The translations under genes were made by a program, and so were the position numbers. A stretch of 64,000 nucleotides of DNA, taken from contig NMRB01000178.1 of the NCBI GenBank assembly GCA_002633025.1, positions 414,318 through 478,317 of the forward strand, read 5' to 3'. Under the pieces are notes generated by a model, which had not been told where the DNA came from, searched no databases, and was given only the letters and a program-made list of their open reading frames with translations. Positions 10,080 through 21,309 of the stretch are shown here, piece by piece. The stretch's first letter is position 1; every line of letters begins with the position of its first letter. The stretch comes from Notospermus geniculatus (Eukaryota > Nemertea > Pilidiophora > Heteronemertea > Lineidae).

Positions 10080-10577
10080 TAATAATAATAATAATAATAG
10101 ATTCTTAATATAGCGCCCTATGCAGAAAGCCTCAGGGCGCTTTACATAAAATATAGACATAATAAATGCAAACAATATAATAAGTACATGTAATAATAAA
10201 TGACAACTAAGGAAGAAAAAGAGTAAGACATGATTAAAAGGCAAGAAAAGAGGATAAAGAAACTAGAATTGAGTAAAAAGGTAAGTCTTAAGAGCGGTCT
10301 TAAAAGCTTCAACTGAGCGAACACTCCTGACTCCAGGAGGCAGTGCGTTCCACAGCCGTGGGGCAGCGACAGAGAACGATCGCGCTCCATAAAAATCTGT
10401 CTCACATCTGGGTGTGATTAAAAGCCCCGCGGCTGAGGTGCGCAGTGTTCTAGTTGGTTGGTGAAGAGTCAGAAGCTCGCTCAGGTACTGTGGGCCAAGC
10501 CCATTTAGCGATTTAAAAACCAATAGGAGCACCTTAAAAATGCATCGTTGCTTGACTGGTTGAGCACAGTTGAGCAC
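10080..10577 (-). mobile_element. CR1-type LINE, 3' end only
   Basis: On the minus strand, 10577-10263 encodes the last 104 residues of a CR1-type reverse transcriptase: PVKQRCIFKVLLLVFKSLNG, then YLSELL and AAPRLWNALPPGVR leading to FKTALKTYLF and a stop. The 3' tail carries a GGGCGC-containing hairpin and ends in (ATT)n at 10080-10100, as in many invertebrate CR1/L2 tails. The element is 5'-truncated at about 10577, the usual outcome of target-primed reverse transcription. Confidence 0.85.
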
Positions 10578-10949
10578 AGAGCAAGTTGAGCACAGAACAC
10601 AGGAAACATCAGACCAGTTGTCCTCGTTTGAGAGGGGTTCTCAAACTACACAGGTGAAAATACAAGTGAATAGAAATGACAGATTTGGATCTGAACTTGG
10701 GTGTTCTAAATAGAGGCATTCTCTGGGCAGGAGGATCCATTGAGGGAGGTTGAACAGTCTGTTGTCATGGAAACAAAATGCTTAGTGGATGGTGCGCCAG
10801 GCAGGTTGTCTATGGCTGGACAGTAGGGTGGGTAGATGAACAGATAACAAAATATTGGCGGGGTATATTTACTAAAAATACACTGCCTATTTTAGGTGCT
10901 GCTCCACTTTGAGCTGCTCCACTTTTTTCATCTCGATGGGCACTTCATC

Positions 10950-11238
10950 CAGTGTTTCTGCCAGAGGGGGGATGATCCCCTCCTCAAAAATTTCAAGGAG
11001 GGGATAATCCCCCTCAAGTTTGAGTAACCTTTTTCAAATATCACTATTTTCACTTAGTGTTTTTCTTAAATTTCTTACATTTCAAATGCAATTTTCATGC
11101 AGAAGGAAGACTAATTTTGCATTTTGGAGTGTAAAAAATGACTCTGGAGGGCATTTTTTTAAAACAAATTTTTTTTCAAAAAAATTTTTTTTTGAAATTT
11201 TTTTCTCCCCCTCCTTGAAAATCCTGGTGGAAACCCTG
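10950..11238. mobile_element. hAT-like MITE, copy 1
   Basis: The ends CAGTGTTTCTGCCAG and CTGGTGGAAACCCTG form inverted repeats, and inner GGGGAT-rich blocks are also inverted. The interior is T-rich and non-coding. A related copy lies in reverse orientation at 56347-56663. The CAGNGTTTC-type terminus suggests the hAT superfamily; no clear 8-bp target duplication was found. Confidence 0.65.
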
Positions 11239-11500
11239 ATCACCTAACAGTGAGTTGCCCATAGAGAGCCAACTCGTGCGTGAAAACTCGCAAGTGGAGT
11301 AGCGACTGATATGACCTATTCAACCTGGTTGCACAGCAGTAGAAAGTTCATGGAGGTAAAAGGAGAGTTGAAGTGAATGTGCAAGGCCTAGGCCTGTTGC
11401 TGGAAACTTCACACCTGCTTGCCTCTGTGCTCAACTTGGATTTCACCAAGGGCCAGGCTCTGCTTTCAGAAACTGAACAAAGAACATTTACTGTAATATA

Positions 11501-12018
11501 CAGTGGAACCTCGGTAAGAGGACCACCCACGGGACTGGAGCAAGTGGTCCACTTAGGTGAGGTGGTCCCGTTACCGAAATCGTCAGACCAAATATGAAAT
11601 ACATGACAGCGTATTCCTGTCAAAATTAAAGGACACCTTGTTTAATTATCTCATCTTCTCACATGTCATGAAATAAGATTAAAGGACAGATGTTAAGTGT
11701 TACAACCAGTAGGTCTATACGACTGATGAAATAGGCCTAAGTGAAACGTCTGTCGTGTCTGATCTAGATCATCATAAACCGGTCATTCAAAATTCACCAC
11801 CTAAGTGGACCAGTTTATGGTCACTGGTCCACTTAGGTGGTTAATTTTGGTCTTTGGGACTGCCAATTTGAGTGGTCCCGGTCCGAATACCGAGGTGGTC
11901 CTGTTACCGAGGTCCTGTTAATGGAAATTAATGATAAAATAATCGGGACTGGGCTAAAGTGGTCCACTTAGGTGAGGTGGTCCCATTACCGAGGTGGTCC
12001 CCAACCGAGGTTCCACTG
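11501..12018. mobile_element. pogo/Tc1-like MITE with TA target duplication
   Basis: The ends CAGTGGAACCTCGGTAA (11501) and CCGAGGTTCCACTG (ending 12018) are inverted repeats flanked by TA on both sides. Internal copies of GTGGTCC-type words repeat in both orientations. No transposase reading frame remains. Confidence 0.75.
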
Positions 12019-12549
12019 TACCATTAAACATCGTAGGCCGTAGGCCTGTGGATGGTAAGTCTACTGTTTGAAACTTTACCATATGCAAAGCCCACAATAT
12101 TGGGTCATACAATACACCATTGATTTTCCTTACAGTTTTGGCCACAGGTGGGAGTATTGATGTTTACTATAGGTAGGCCTACGTTTGTCACCATGGATGT
12201 TGGAGATTTGTTGAATAGTTGCATTAATTGACAGCAGTGCGAGCCCCGAATGACGTCAGTCTTGGCAATTTCATTGTGCCTAACCCGGCCTTTTTCTTCA
12301 CTCAGTAAAAATTGTGCTAATTGGTTTTCTCCTTCAATTCGACAGAAGAGCAATTGGTAGTGTGTCAGCCAATCAACGCATTTCTCTTCGGCTGCTTTTA
12401 GGGCAATTACGTGATACATGTATATGCACGATAGGTGCTACCAAAAATTGAATAAATTGTAAGGAAAGATGATTCTCTTTCGAAGCATTATAAAAGTTCT
12501 TCACTGACATCACGAAACAGTCACGTGACATGACTGCAATGCAAAGGAT

Positions 12550-12690
12550 CGGCCATGTTGGCCATCAAATGGCCGGCGATGATGTCAAAACTATCACGTC
12601 ATGACATTTTGACATCAGGATCTCTTGTGTTGAAGCTACGTGTTCATGACGTGATGTTGCTTGCCATTTTGATGGCCAATATGGCGGCAT
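12550..12690. mobile_element. short inverted-repeat element rich in TGGCCATCAAA
   Basis: CGGCCATGTTGGCCATCAAA pairs with the reverse complement of the sequence ending in TTTGATGGCCAATATGGCGG; inner ATCACGTCATGA words also pair. Non-coding, about 140 bp, inside the SLC6 intron. Confidence 0.5.
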
Positions 12691-12879
12691 CATGTCATCA
12701 TAGAAATATGACGTCACTTGAAGAAACTCCATATTATTATATACAAATGTATGTAGTTTCTAAATCCTGGGAAAACAACTAAAGTCTGCGCTCGGCCAAT
12801 TTATTTCTTGTTCAATGACAGGAGGAAAGAGAGACATGCCAGAGCAACACTCTTTATCTTCTGATCTTTTTATTTTCAG

Positions 12880-13011
12880 GTGCATTTTTGATTCCGTACT
12901 TCACGTTCTTGATGATTGGTGGTATTCCACTGTTCTTCATGGAACTCATCATAGGCCAGTTCTCCAGCCTCAGTCCACTCTCCGTCTGGGACCTGTGCCC
13001 ACTTTTTAAAG
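12880..13011 (+). CDS. SLC6 transporter exon with TM2
   Basis: CAG at 12877-12879 precedes this 132-nt exon and GTAAGT follows it. It reads in phase 1 from the previous exon through [20 protein letters not shown] and [20 protein letters not shown]. This is the second transmembrane helix and following loop of an SLC6 transporter, with the conserved GIPLFFMEL and GQF elements. I could not find the next SLC6 exon downstream on the plus strand; instead, exons on the opposite strand follow from 15214. Confidence 0.92.
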
Positions 13012-13252
13012 GTAAGTTTTCTAGTGTTATCATAATTTAGTTTATTTTTCGATTCATCTACTATACAAGAAAGAAGCGATAACGGTGAATACCAAATATG
13101 ACACGATTAATCAGCTCACAGAAGACACATCTGGCAAATTTAAGGGGACCCCAGCCCACTGTCTCAATAGGTGTCACTAAAAACTATTGAAATGAAACTG
13201 ACATCCCGGTCCTGATCAATTTCCCACACAAACATGACAAAAGGCGTCCATT

Positions 13253-13508
13253 GTATAGACAAATCCCAAATTGACGAAAACGAGAAAGATCTGTGCACTT
13301 CCGCCGAAATCATAAACATAACCTCGGTCTGAAACTGAATGGTGTGACGCAGAGAACCCCACGACCATGTGACGACAGTGAGTTCGACGACGTTGCGTCG
13401 GAGTCGACCATTGCTGAATCATGCATTGCGTCATGTCAGCTGGTTCCAGGTCGAGGTTCTGTTTACGATTTTGTGCGCAGATCTGGTAATTTGGGATTTG
13501 TCTATAGG
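13253..13508. mobile_element. MITE with perfect 19-bp outer inverted repeats
   Basis: TATAGACAAATCCCAAATT and its exact reverse complement bound this 256-bp segment. Weaker pairing (GATCTGTGCAC and neighbours) continues about 65 bp inward. Non-coding. Confidence 0.65.
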
Positions 13509-14218
13509 ACCTGGCTTCGGTGTGCTGCCCTCTATTGATCCCCATTGACCAGGTAGGTAAGCAGGAGGAAACTGGAGCGCCCAGAGAACATCTACGCTGT
13601 CATAGTCGCCCTCTATCACATGACGGGACGGGTCGGTGGATCTGAATTGGTATCGAACCCGTAACCTGAGAGGTGACACTGACAGGCACTAATGTTGCCA
13701 ATCTGAAAAAAAGCTCTTAGTACATGTATGTAAATAGCGCAATAATTGACAATCAGCAGGTTTTGTCATTATTATTCGGCAATTCTCGGCAGACGTCCTG
13801 CTGCGCCACTGCTTTGATCAACCCAGAAAAAGTTTGTCCTGTCTCTGAAACACAACATTATGCCTGTAATTACTCTCATTTGAACATTTATCGGTAGTTT
13901 TCAATAACTTTTTTGTTCATGGATAGTTCTGCTCGTCATGGAAAATTGTGTATCTTTTGAAAAAAGATCGGAGGTGATGCTGCTGCCTAGCGGTGTTTCA
14001 TCTAAGCTTGGTTTTATTGTAAGAGTAAATTGATTTATGCTGATGTATAATGGTATCAGGCCTAACACAGCTGTGCCCGCTGAAAGGCTTCAGAATGCTG
14101 GCGCCTGAACTTATATTGACTTACTTTTATATAAAAAAACTGAAGTCTGATTTGCCTAAAGCAACCGAGCTACTGCTTCCTACATGATGCAACTTGGAAA
14201 AGATATTGCTGTTTTGTG

Positions 14219-14563
14219 GAGCGGCGTGGTGTAGTGGTTAGCGAGACGGACTTCTGAGCAGAAGGTCCTGGGTTCGATTCCCAGTCCTGACCAAGAAAAA
14301 AACTCGCTCGCTTGTGACCTTGAGCAAGTCACTTTGCCTCACTTGCTTCACCCCACCCATGTGTAAAAGGGGTACCTGGCTGGTAGTGATGGTCTATGTG
14401 AATGTTAGTCCAAGAGCACTGAAATCAGCTGCCGGGACTGTAATACTCCCCGGGGAGTGGAGAAAGTTAATTGGAATGAACAGACATATAGCTGGGGGTA
14501 ATAATGTAAAGCGCATTGAGCAGGTCAACTGGAAATGCGCTATATAAGAACTAACATTATTTT
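14219..14563 (+). mobile_element. tRNA-derived SINE with CORE/MIR-like body
   Basis: A tRNA-like head (box A GTGGTGTAGTGGTTAGCGAG; box B GGTTCGATTCC) is followed by TGACCTTGAGCAAGTCACTT and a GTAAAGCGC...GCGCTATATAAG tail. This matches the general plan of CORE/MIR/Deu-type SINEs. It is full length by eye and lies in the interval after the second SLC6 exon. Confidence 0.85.
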
Positions 14564-15213
14564 CAAGCCAGGCCAGTTTCACAGGGCGGTACCACCCTGT
14601 TCAAAATTCAGAGGTCATTTTACCACCCTGTTCAAATTTTTACCACCCTGTTTAAAAATGTAACTACGGGTACTTGCAATGCATTTTCTATTACACCATC
14701 CTGTTTGAACTTCACTCCCACCCTGTTTGAAAATCCAGGGCCTTAAAATCGTAGGAAAATGCAGTCATCCCACATCAGACTCCTGTCTTTATGAACAAGA
14801 GGCCCATGGGCCTGGCGCTCAGCTGACAGTTGACTTGAGGTGAAGTTGTAGGTGTAATGAAGCATGCTAAAGGAGAGGTGGAACACAGCTCGTTGTGCTA
14901 AGTTCGATGTCTTTCAACATCGGGAGCTGATACGGCTCAAATAGGAAGAACTCTTCTGAGTCATTCTGGAATGAGAACAAATGTTTTACGTACCGGTATT
15001 TGGTGATAAAACTAACAACTTTAAAAAAATGAAAATTAAACATCACGAATTAAAGATCAAACACTTTTTGAACAAGATGAAAAGGAATGAACACTAAACA
15101 TCCAGAACACTGATCAAACACCTTTTTGAAGAGATCTCCATATAATCTTCATACAGTTCATTCATAAAATAAAAGCAGTAACTTCCAAAGTACGACCACC
15201 AGAATCAACATAC

Positions 15214-15336
15214 CATAGCTGCCTTACAGTCCCCTACTGCATTATTGAGTTGTTTTATGACGTAATCCGACTGTGTACAGCAGTCCAACCACTGTCCGTC
15301 TTTGAGGAGAACAGTCTTCATGTCTTGTGCCGGCAC
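15214..15336 (-). CDS. exon of an unrecognised host gene (third of three in transcript order)
   Basis: The minus-strand acceptor (CAG at 15337-15339) and donor (GTATG at 15209-15213) bound a 123-nt exon of 41 codons, phase 0 at both ends. It reads VPAQDMKTVLLKDGQW and so on, with four cysteines and no stop. With the exons at 15448-15558 and 16896-17015 it forms a continuous phase-0 series. I do not recognise the protein. Confidence 0.65.
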
Positions 15337-15447
15337 CTGAAATGAGAACATAAATGTCAGTATAGCCTACCAGACTGGCAATATTGGCACCTGTTGAGTA
15401 ACAAAGCGGAGAACAAAGTGACCATTTTATGTTTTATTTTGACTTAC

Positions 15448-15558
15448 TGTGAATCCTCCTATTGAGCTTTCGTTCCAGTTTGGTATCATGAGCCATGACG
15501 GCACTGTCATGATCCGCCCCGGCCAGTACAACGGCTTGGACATACACCCATCTTCCTC
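15448..15558 (-). CDS. exon of an unrecognised host gene (second of three)
   Basis: This minus-strand exon has an acceptor TTTTTCAG and donor GTAAGT, is 111 nt (37 codons) and is phase 0 at both ends. It contains MSKPLYWPGRIMTVPSWLM, a tryptophan/proline-rich segment that looks like folded rather than disordered protein. It joins in phase to the neighbouring exons. Confidence 0.65.
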
Positions 15559-16895
15559 CTGAAAAATAACATCACATGGTCAAAGGTTATGAAGTCAAGG
15601 TCGGGTCTTCTATGGGAATTCACCAGTGGAGACTCGGGGCAAGGTTATCCATCAGCTGCCAAACGACAGCTGCTGCCACCTATCAGCTACAGATTTGAAA
15701 TAGTCCATGGACCATGTGCTCACCTTGGTGAATGTGCCGGAAGAACATAACGACAAATGTTAAATCGAAATGTTCCAGGGCAAGCCTTGAGTGCCAGGGT
15801 AAAATGATTATGGTCAAAATTTCAAGGTTAAAACATTCTCACTTGACTTGGATAATTTATGACATACATGCCAGTCCATTTTCCAAAATGCTACCTTCAC
15901 CTGCGATTTATACCAGTACATTAAGACCGTTAATCCAAAACCAGCTATTTTTTTATTCTAATTATGATGTGCACAGGAATTCAGTACTTGACAGCTAACT
16001 CCCTTTTTGAAAGGGCTGAATCCAGAGCTGAATGCCAAACACAGCGTTACAGACTCTAAAGACAATATTGGGCAAATCAAGGAGGAAACCGGAGCATTTG
16101 AGAAAACCTGTACTGTCGAAAAGAGCTGCCCCCTCTGTAAGTTGAAGATAGGTTTGACTGATGTTTGAACCCATTACTCCAGGGGTGATGGCACTGATGT
16201 TACAACTGCACCAATCTGACAGCCTGGGCAAACAACACATTTTGTACTGGAGCACGAAAAATAGTCCTTGGGCACTTTTTATGTTGCCGAAGTCCAACTT
16301 TGTAGTTACATGTAAAGTACACTTTACGACTAACAGTCAGGTCAGGAGGGCTACTGGCGTTAGAAAAAGAGTGGGGACTGGGAGTGGGCAAGAAATGTTT
16401 GTCTAGAGAATGAGTGATTAAGGAGGAGAGACGTGTGACCACAGACACCGATTCCGCTAACGGCCTAAGATGGAGGGAAGAGACACAATTAGGGGTGCTA
16501 GTTCCACACACACGTGACGTCAGGTTAACCCTTATCTTACCACGGAAATCCCTTGTTTGAGAGCCTGTTTGAAGGGGGGATGAAAAGCAAGGAGAAATCA
16601 AAAGGCACGACAAGACACGCACTGATTTTTCCACTTTAAAAAGGCTACGATTACAAAGAAATACACGCAAAACAGTAAAGGCCGGAATGGGAATACGATG
16701 TTATATTTGGACCCTCTCACAGCTGCATTTCCCTCCATGGCTGTGTGTAGATTTGGCAGCTTTTTCTAAGGTTCCTGGCTTAAACTTCCTGATCCAGAAC
16801 AACAGGATGTATCTACAGCAGGTTAAGACAAGCACTCTCCACCGGACGTGTATTTGGAGTAATTGGTAAGATAAGGGATCATGGCTGTGACCTAC
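15559..16895 (-). other. intron of the minus-strand gene
   Basis: This interval lies between two in-phase minus-strand exons. I see no further exon or recognisable repeat here. Confidence 0.5.
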
Positions 16896-17015
16896 CTCCA
16901 TCCGTTTGGTTGTCATTGATGGCAGGGAGAAGTGACTCGATGAAACGGAGATGTCCGGCTCAGAGAGACCTTCTGTGTCTTCAAGAGGTAGAGATGACAT
17001 GCCACCAACTAACGA
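16896..17015 (-). CDS. exon of an unrecognised host gene (first of three visible)
   Basis: This minus-strand exon has an acceptor TTATTCCAG and donor GTAGGT, is 120 nt (40 codons) and is phase 0 at both ends. It is serine- and acid-rich (MSSLPLEDTEGLSEPDISVS), so probably a disordered linker with phosphorylation-type sites. The three exons are each a multiple of three with consensus splice sites. Such a coincidence is unlikely by chance, so I take them as one real gene transcribed opposite to SLC6. Remaining exons must lie outside 15214-17015 or in the gap. Confidence 0.65.
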
Positions 17016-17099
17016 CTGGAATAAGACAGGTTTAAAAGTGAGTTAGGCCAACTATGGACTAGATTGAGACACTGTTACATGTGAGTTAGGCCAACCATG

Positions 17100-17585
17100 A
17101 TGATGGCATTGTCGATGACGTCACATGGCCGCCATATTGAATTCCAAGATGGCCGCCTATCAAAATGCCTCCTGCGTGCACAAGTCCATTGATATTCATA
17201 CAAGCATTAAGTTTAGTACGCTGTGAGAGCCTGACACGAACCCCCAATTTAAGAATGGGTGGCATCTGGAGAGTGCCCCCTGGTGGCCGCCATTTTGAAT
17301 TCAATATGGCGGCCGTCATCCGAGCCGCAGGCCAGATTACGTTTTTCCCTATAACTTTGTTTCTACTACAGGTATTGACAAAATTCGCCATACTTAGGTT
17401 TTCAGGTACATCAAATCGAATAATGGCACTGCCGACGACGTCACACGGCCGCCATATTGCATTTCAGGATGGCCGACATGCCTTTGCCTGGAAACACTGT
17501 TCTGCCCATAACTTTGGTTATGGCCCACATTGAATGACGCCCCATGGCCGCCATATTGAGTTTCAAGATGGCGCCATGCTTCTGC
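17100..17585. repeat. degenerate tandem units with GGCCGCCATATTG
   Basis: Three blocks begin near 17101, 17421 and 17533. They share the order GATGGCATTGTCGATGACG-like, GGCCGCCATATTG and TTTCAAGATGGCGC-like sequence. A further GGCCGCCATTTTGAATTC lies near 17284. They look like diverged copies of one repeat family; no coding signal. Confidence 0.55.
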
Positions 17586-17599
17586 TGGAAAAAGTTTCA

Positions 17600-17985
17600 G
17601 TAGTATAGGGGAAGGGGGCCTTCAGGGGAAGAATTTGGTGCCCCTTAAAATGAGAGGATGGCCTGCTCGGAAATTCTTCCCCTGAAGGCCCCCTTCTGCT
17701 ATACGGGTAGGCCTAGGTGTTTTCCGGCGCAAGTGGCTCGTTTCGTATCCGGGTTTTGGCCACGTTCGCCCGCCGTCGGTCAATTTATGGTCGGTCGGGC
17801 GGCTTGGCGGCTCAAAATCAAGAATAAACGTAAGGGGAAGGGGGCCTTCAGGGGAAGAATTTGGTGCCCCTTAAAATGCAGANGTCGGTCAATTTATGGG
17901 CGGCTTGGCGGCTCAAAATCAAGAATAAACGTAAGGGGAAGGGGGCCTTCAGGGGAAGAATTTGGTGCCCCTGAAAATGCAGAGA
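17600..17985. repeat. GGGGAAGGGGGCCTTCAGGG repeat, three direct copies and one inverted
   Basis: Copies start near 17609, 17834 and 17936; an inverted one lies at about 17670-17700. The last two belong to a roughly 105-bp unit present on both sides of the single N at 17883. That pair may be one locus represented twice by the assembler. Confidence 0.6.
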
Positions 17986-18639
17986 TCGACAATTCCAACA
18001 CACTTACGAAGCATTCGTGCCCGGGCATTCGTGAGATGTTTACAGTCGTGCTTGGTAGGTGTGCATGTTGATCTTCAGTAAATTTCATTACACCGGTCTT
18101 CTGGGCAGCTTGCATTCGAAGACCGGTGAAACCAAATGATCTGAGCCGGGACGTCATTCTACAGCATTCTACAGCAATGCATTCTCCCGAACTAAATATA
18201 GACCAGCGGGCGCCATGATGATTTTGTGCATTTGCTTGCGGCTATTTGACATAAGAGTGTTGTGATTTGGTGGATATATCTAGGCACCCTACACAAATGC
18301 ACCAAATTTCAACCCGATCGGACTTTAAATATGGCCGCCAGGAAGCCATCTTGAAAAATGGACTTTGACCCACATTTTATAAATAGGAGTTGGTAGGATG
18401 TTTAACCTTGTCAAAATATGTATCTATGTACCATATAAATGAATGGTAAATTTCAGTCAGATTCGACGTCAAATATCATTCTGCATAATGCATCGTGTAG
18501 AAATCGCTAACCTCTTCCTACACTCTGCAGCAAGCAACCAGATTCCGTGTTCAACGCTTTGGGATTTTCTCGTGCGCCCAATCAGAAGCCTCGGTTCTCT
18601 TGCGATAATTTATTCAATACGAGTATGCCGTTCAACTTC

Positions 18640-18806
18640 GTAGCGAACAACACCAGCCCGCTGGTACATAATTGACCTCCCACTGCCAGTCCTACAACAG
18701 ACCACAAAGTCTCCATCGAATATTGCCTTCGCGGCTTCTTTTTGAGTACTTGTAAGTCCTTGCACGGAGACTTTGCATTCGAATAAAGTTTCATCGAGCC
18801 CGCCAT
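18640..18806 (-). pseudogene. RecQ-like helicase fragment (motif I region)
   Basis: One minus-strand frame reads LTSTQKEAAKAIFDGDF and then CRTGSGRSIMYQ, the Q-motif and Walker A region of RecQ/DEAD-type helicases. The expected lysine of GxGKS is arginine here, and the frame stops soon after (RHTRIE, stop). Another frame over the same bases is also open for 74 codons from an ATG in an AAGATGGCGGG context. I regard the helicase reading as the meaningful one. It is a short dead fragment of a repeated helicase gene. Confidence 0.5.
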
Positions 18807-18881
18807 CTTGTCATCTTACCCGAGCTGCCGATGCAAGCTTTGCCGTGATTGGTTGCTATTTTTGGGACCGGGGAAATCCTT

Positions 18882-19806
18882 NNNNNNNNNNNNNNNNNNN
18901 NNNNNNNNNNNNNNNNNNNNNNNNNNNNNNNNNNNNNNNNNNNNNNNNNNNNNNNNNNNNNNNNNNNNNNNNNNNNNNNNNNNNNNNNNNNNNNNNNNNN
19001 NNNNNNNNNNNNNNNNNNNNNNNNNNNNNNNNNNNNNNNNNNNNNNNNNNNNNNNNNNNNNNNNNNNNNNNNNNNNNNNNNNNNNNNNNNNNNNNNNNNN
19101 NNNNNNNNNNNNNNNNNNNNNNNNNNNNNNNNNNNNNNNNNNNNNNNNNNNNNNNNNNNNNNNNNNNNNNNNNNNNNNNNNNNNNNNNNNNNNNNNNNNN
19201 NNNNNNNNNNNNNNNNNNNNNNNNNNNNNNNNNNNNNNNNNNNNNNNNNNNNNNNNNNNNNNNNNNNNNNNNNNNNNNNNNNNNNNNNNNNNNNNNNNNN
19301 NNNNNNNNNNNNNNNNNNNNNNNNNNNNNNNNNNNNNNNNNNNNNNNNNNNNNNNNNNNNNNNNNNNNNNNNNNNNNNNNNNNNNNNNNNNNNNNNNNNN
19401 NNNNNNNNNNNNNNNNNNNNNNNNNNNNNNNNNNNNNNNNNNNNNNNNNNNNNNNNNNNNNNNNNNNNNNNNNNNNNNNNNNNNNNNNNNNNNNNNNNNN
19501 NNNNNNNNNNNNNNNNNNNNNNNNNNNNNNNNNNNNNNNNNNNNNNNNNNNNNNNNNNNNNNNNNNNNNNNNNNNNNNNNNNNNNNNNNNNNNNNNNNNN
19601 NNNNNNNNNNNNNNNNNNNNNNNNNNNNNNNNNNNNNNNNNNNNNNNNNNNNNNNNNNNNNNNNNNNNNNNNNNNNNNNNNNNNNNNNNNNNNNNNNNNN
19701 NNNNNNNNNNNNNNNNNNNNNNNNNNNNNNNNNNNNNNNNNNNNNNNNNNNNNNNNNNNNNNNNNNNNNNNNNNNNNNNNNNNNNNNNNNNNNNNNNNNN
19801 NNNNNN
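18882..19806. other. assembly gap (925 N)
   Basis: A run of 925 undetermined bases. The long frames crossing it are not genes. Confidence 1.
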
Positions 19807-20725
19807 AAAGGGGCTGGGCAGAAATGAAGGGTTGTTACAAGTTCGGCATAACTCTGAAACTACTGCTTCGATTTGCTTGAAACTCGCACAGATGATGCTT
19901 TTTACTGAATGATTAACAATTATGATGACACAAAAATAATTGCATTGCTCATTACTAATTAGGGAGACAATGCCAGATTTCAGAGGCCCAGAAAGACAAG
20001 GAATACTCATTATTTCACCGCAGAATTTCACCTGGGCCTATGTCACGTAAAATGCTAACAATGTTGTGTGATAGAGTTAATTGTTTTAATCCTTTTCTAC
20101 AAAAAAATGTATTTTAGATTTTTGATTCAAATGCCTAACCTCTGCAAGTTCTGCAAGCTTATACAAAGCCCTTCTAACCAATGTGAAAACTGACCACAGA
20201 CCTGAAACCACTCACAATTCACCGGGAATTGACTCAATCAAACTTGATTTCACATGAATTACCTTTTGGTTGGAATTGAAGTGTGCATTTTCAATGGGTC
20301 ATTTTGGGTGACATCACCAATTCCCAGGCCTGTGGTCAGTTTCTGACTGCTTGAATGGCTTTGTAAACCTTGCTCAACTTGCAGTGTTGGCCATGTCAAC
20401 CAAAAATGTAAAATACCATTTTCTTGTAGAAAATAATTAAAATAATTAACAGACGTCACACAAACTTGTTAGCATTTTACATGACACAGGCCCAGGTGAA
20501 ATTCTGCGGTGAAATAATGACTATTTCTCGTCTTTCTAGGCCTCCAAAATCTGGCATTGTCTCCCTAATTTAATTAGTAAAGAGCAATGCAATTGTTTTT
20601 GTGTCATCATAGTTGTTAATCACTCAGTACCAAGCATCATCTATGCAAGTTTCAGGCAGATCGAAGCAGTAGTTTAAGAGTTATGCCGAACTTGTAACAA
20701 CCCTTCATTTCTGCCCAGCCCCTTT
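19807..20725. mobile_element. foldback element with about 260-bp terminal inverted repeats
   Basis: The left end (GGGGCTGGGCAGAAATGAAG) matches the reverse complement of the right end (CTTCATTTCTGCCCAGCCCC). Similarity extends about 260 bp inward on each side, including AGGGAGACAATGCCAGATTT on the left. The gap begins exactly at its left end, so that boundary is unverified. No long reading frame. Confidence 0.75.
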
Positions 20726-21309
20726 CTTGAAAACTTATGTGGTGTGGGTCACGCATCGTTTCCTAATATTTTAACACTGATGAAAATTATGAGGATAGTT
20801 CATGATACCAACTAATGCCATTACAATGTTGGTATTCGTTGTCCCAATGCTTTAATATACCACATTTTTCATTTTGCTGATTAATTATTAGGATTTGTAT
20901 TAAACAATATTTGACGTCTTTCCCACGTGATTTCTACATCTTGTATAAAAAATGATTTTTTGGGTTCTAATGGGTTTTTTGATTTTGTTCATTGTTATAC
21001 TTGTATTCATTATTAACATTATGATTAATATTATTAACATTCACAGAAATATTAACTTTTTAAAACTTGTCTTTTATGACACGTAATTTTGACATGATCA
21101 TTTAACGTATTTTCAACCATTGGGTGGTCGTTGAAAACTGGTTGAAAACATGACGTGATTTAAACGTGACAACTGGTTTTCACACATGAGGGGTATAAAA
21201 ACGTCGAATAATCACGTGAAAAACACGTTGAAAACTTGTCATGATAAAACGTGCGACGAGTTTGACCAGTTATAACCAGATCACCACGTCGTTTAGACGT
21301 CATCATGCT
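20726..21309. mobile_element. CACGTG/TTTTCAAC-rich MITE ending in CCCTGACAGC
   Basis: The right half is packed with ACGTG and TTGAAAAC-type words and ends abruptly at GCTGTCAGGG, where the integrase chromodomain begins. The first 80 bp (20726-20806) recur almost unchanged at 62965-63050. Related ends occur at 58021 and 62478. The left boundary is not defined. Confidence 0.6.

Larger units (their letters stand above)
7093..12879 (+). other. intron between two SLC6 exons, filled with transposon remains
   Basis: The intron starts with GTGAGT and ends with TATTTTCAG; both flanking exons are in phase 1. Separate entries cover the MITEs, the palindrome, the telomere-like patch, the CR1 tail and two further inverted-repeat elements inside it. 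I see no other coding exon in the remaining sequence. Confidence 0.8.

Noticed and set aside
14219-14293. A functional tRNA gene
   Set aside because: The tRNA-like head is followed by a SINE body and tail and lacks clean acceptor-stem pairing, so it is a SINE promoter region.
16161-16670. Open frames on both strands between minus-strand exons
   Set aside because: No start context, motif or in-phase splice sites; they lie in an intron.
18773-20031. Long open frames across the gap on both strands
   Set aside because: They consist almost entirely of undetermined bases and exist only because N blocks stop codons.
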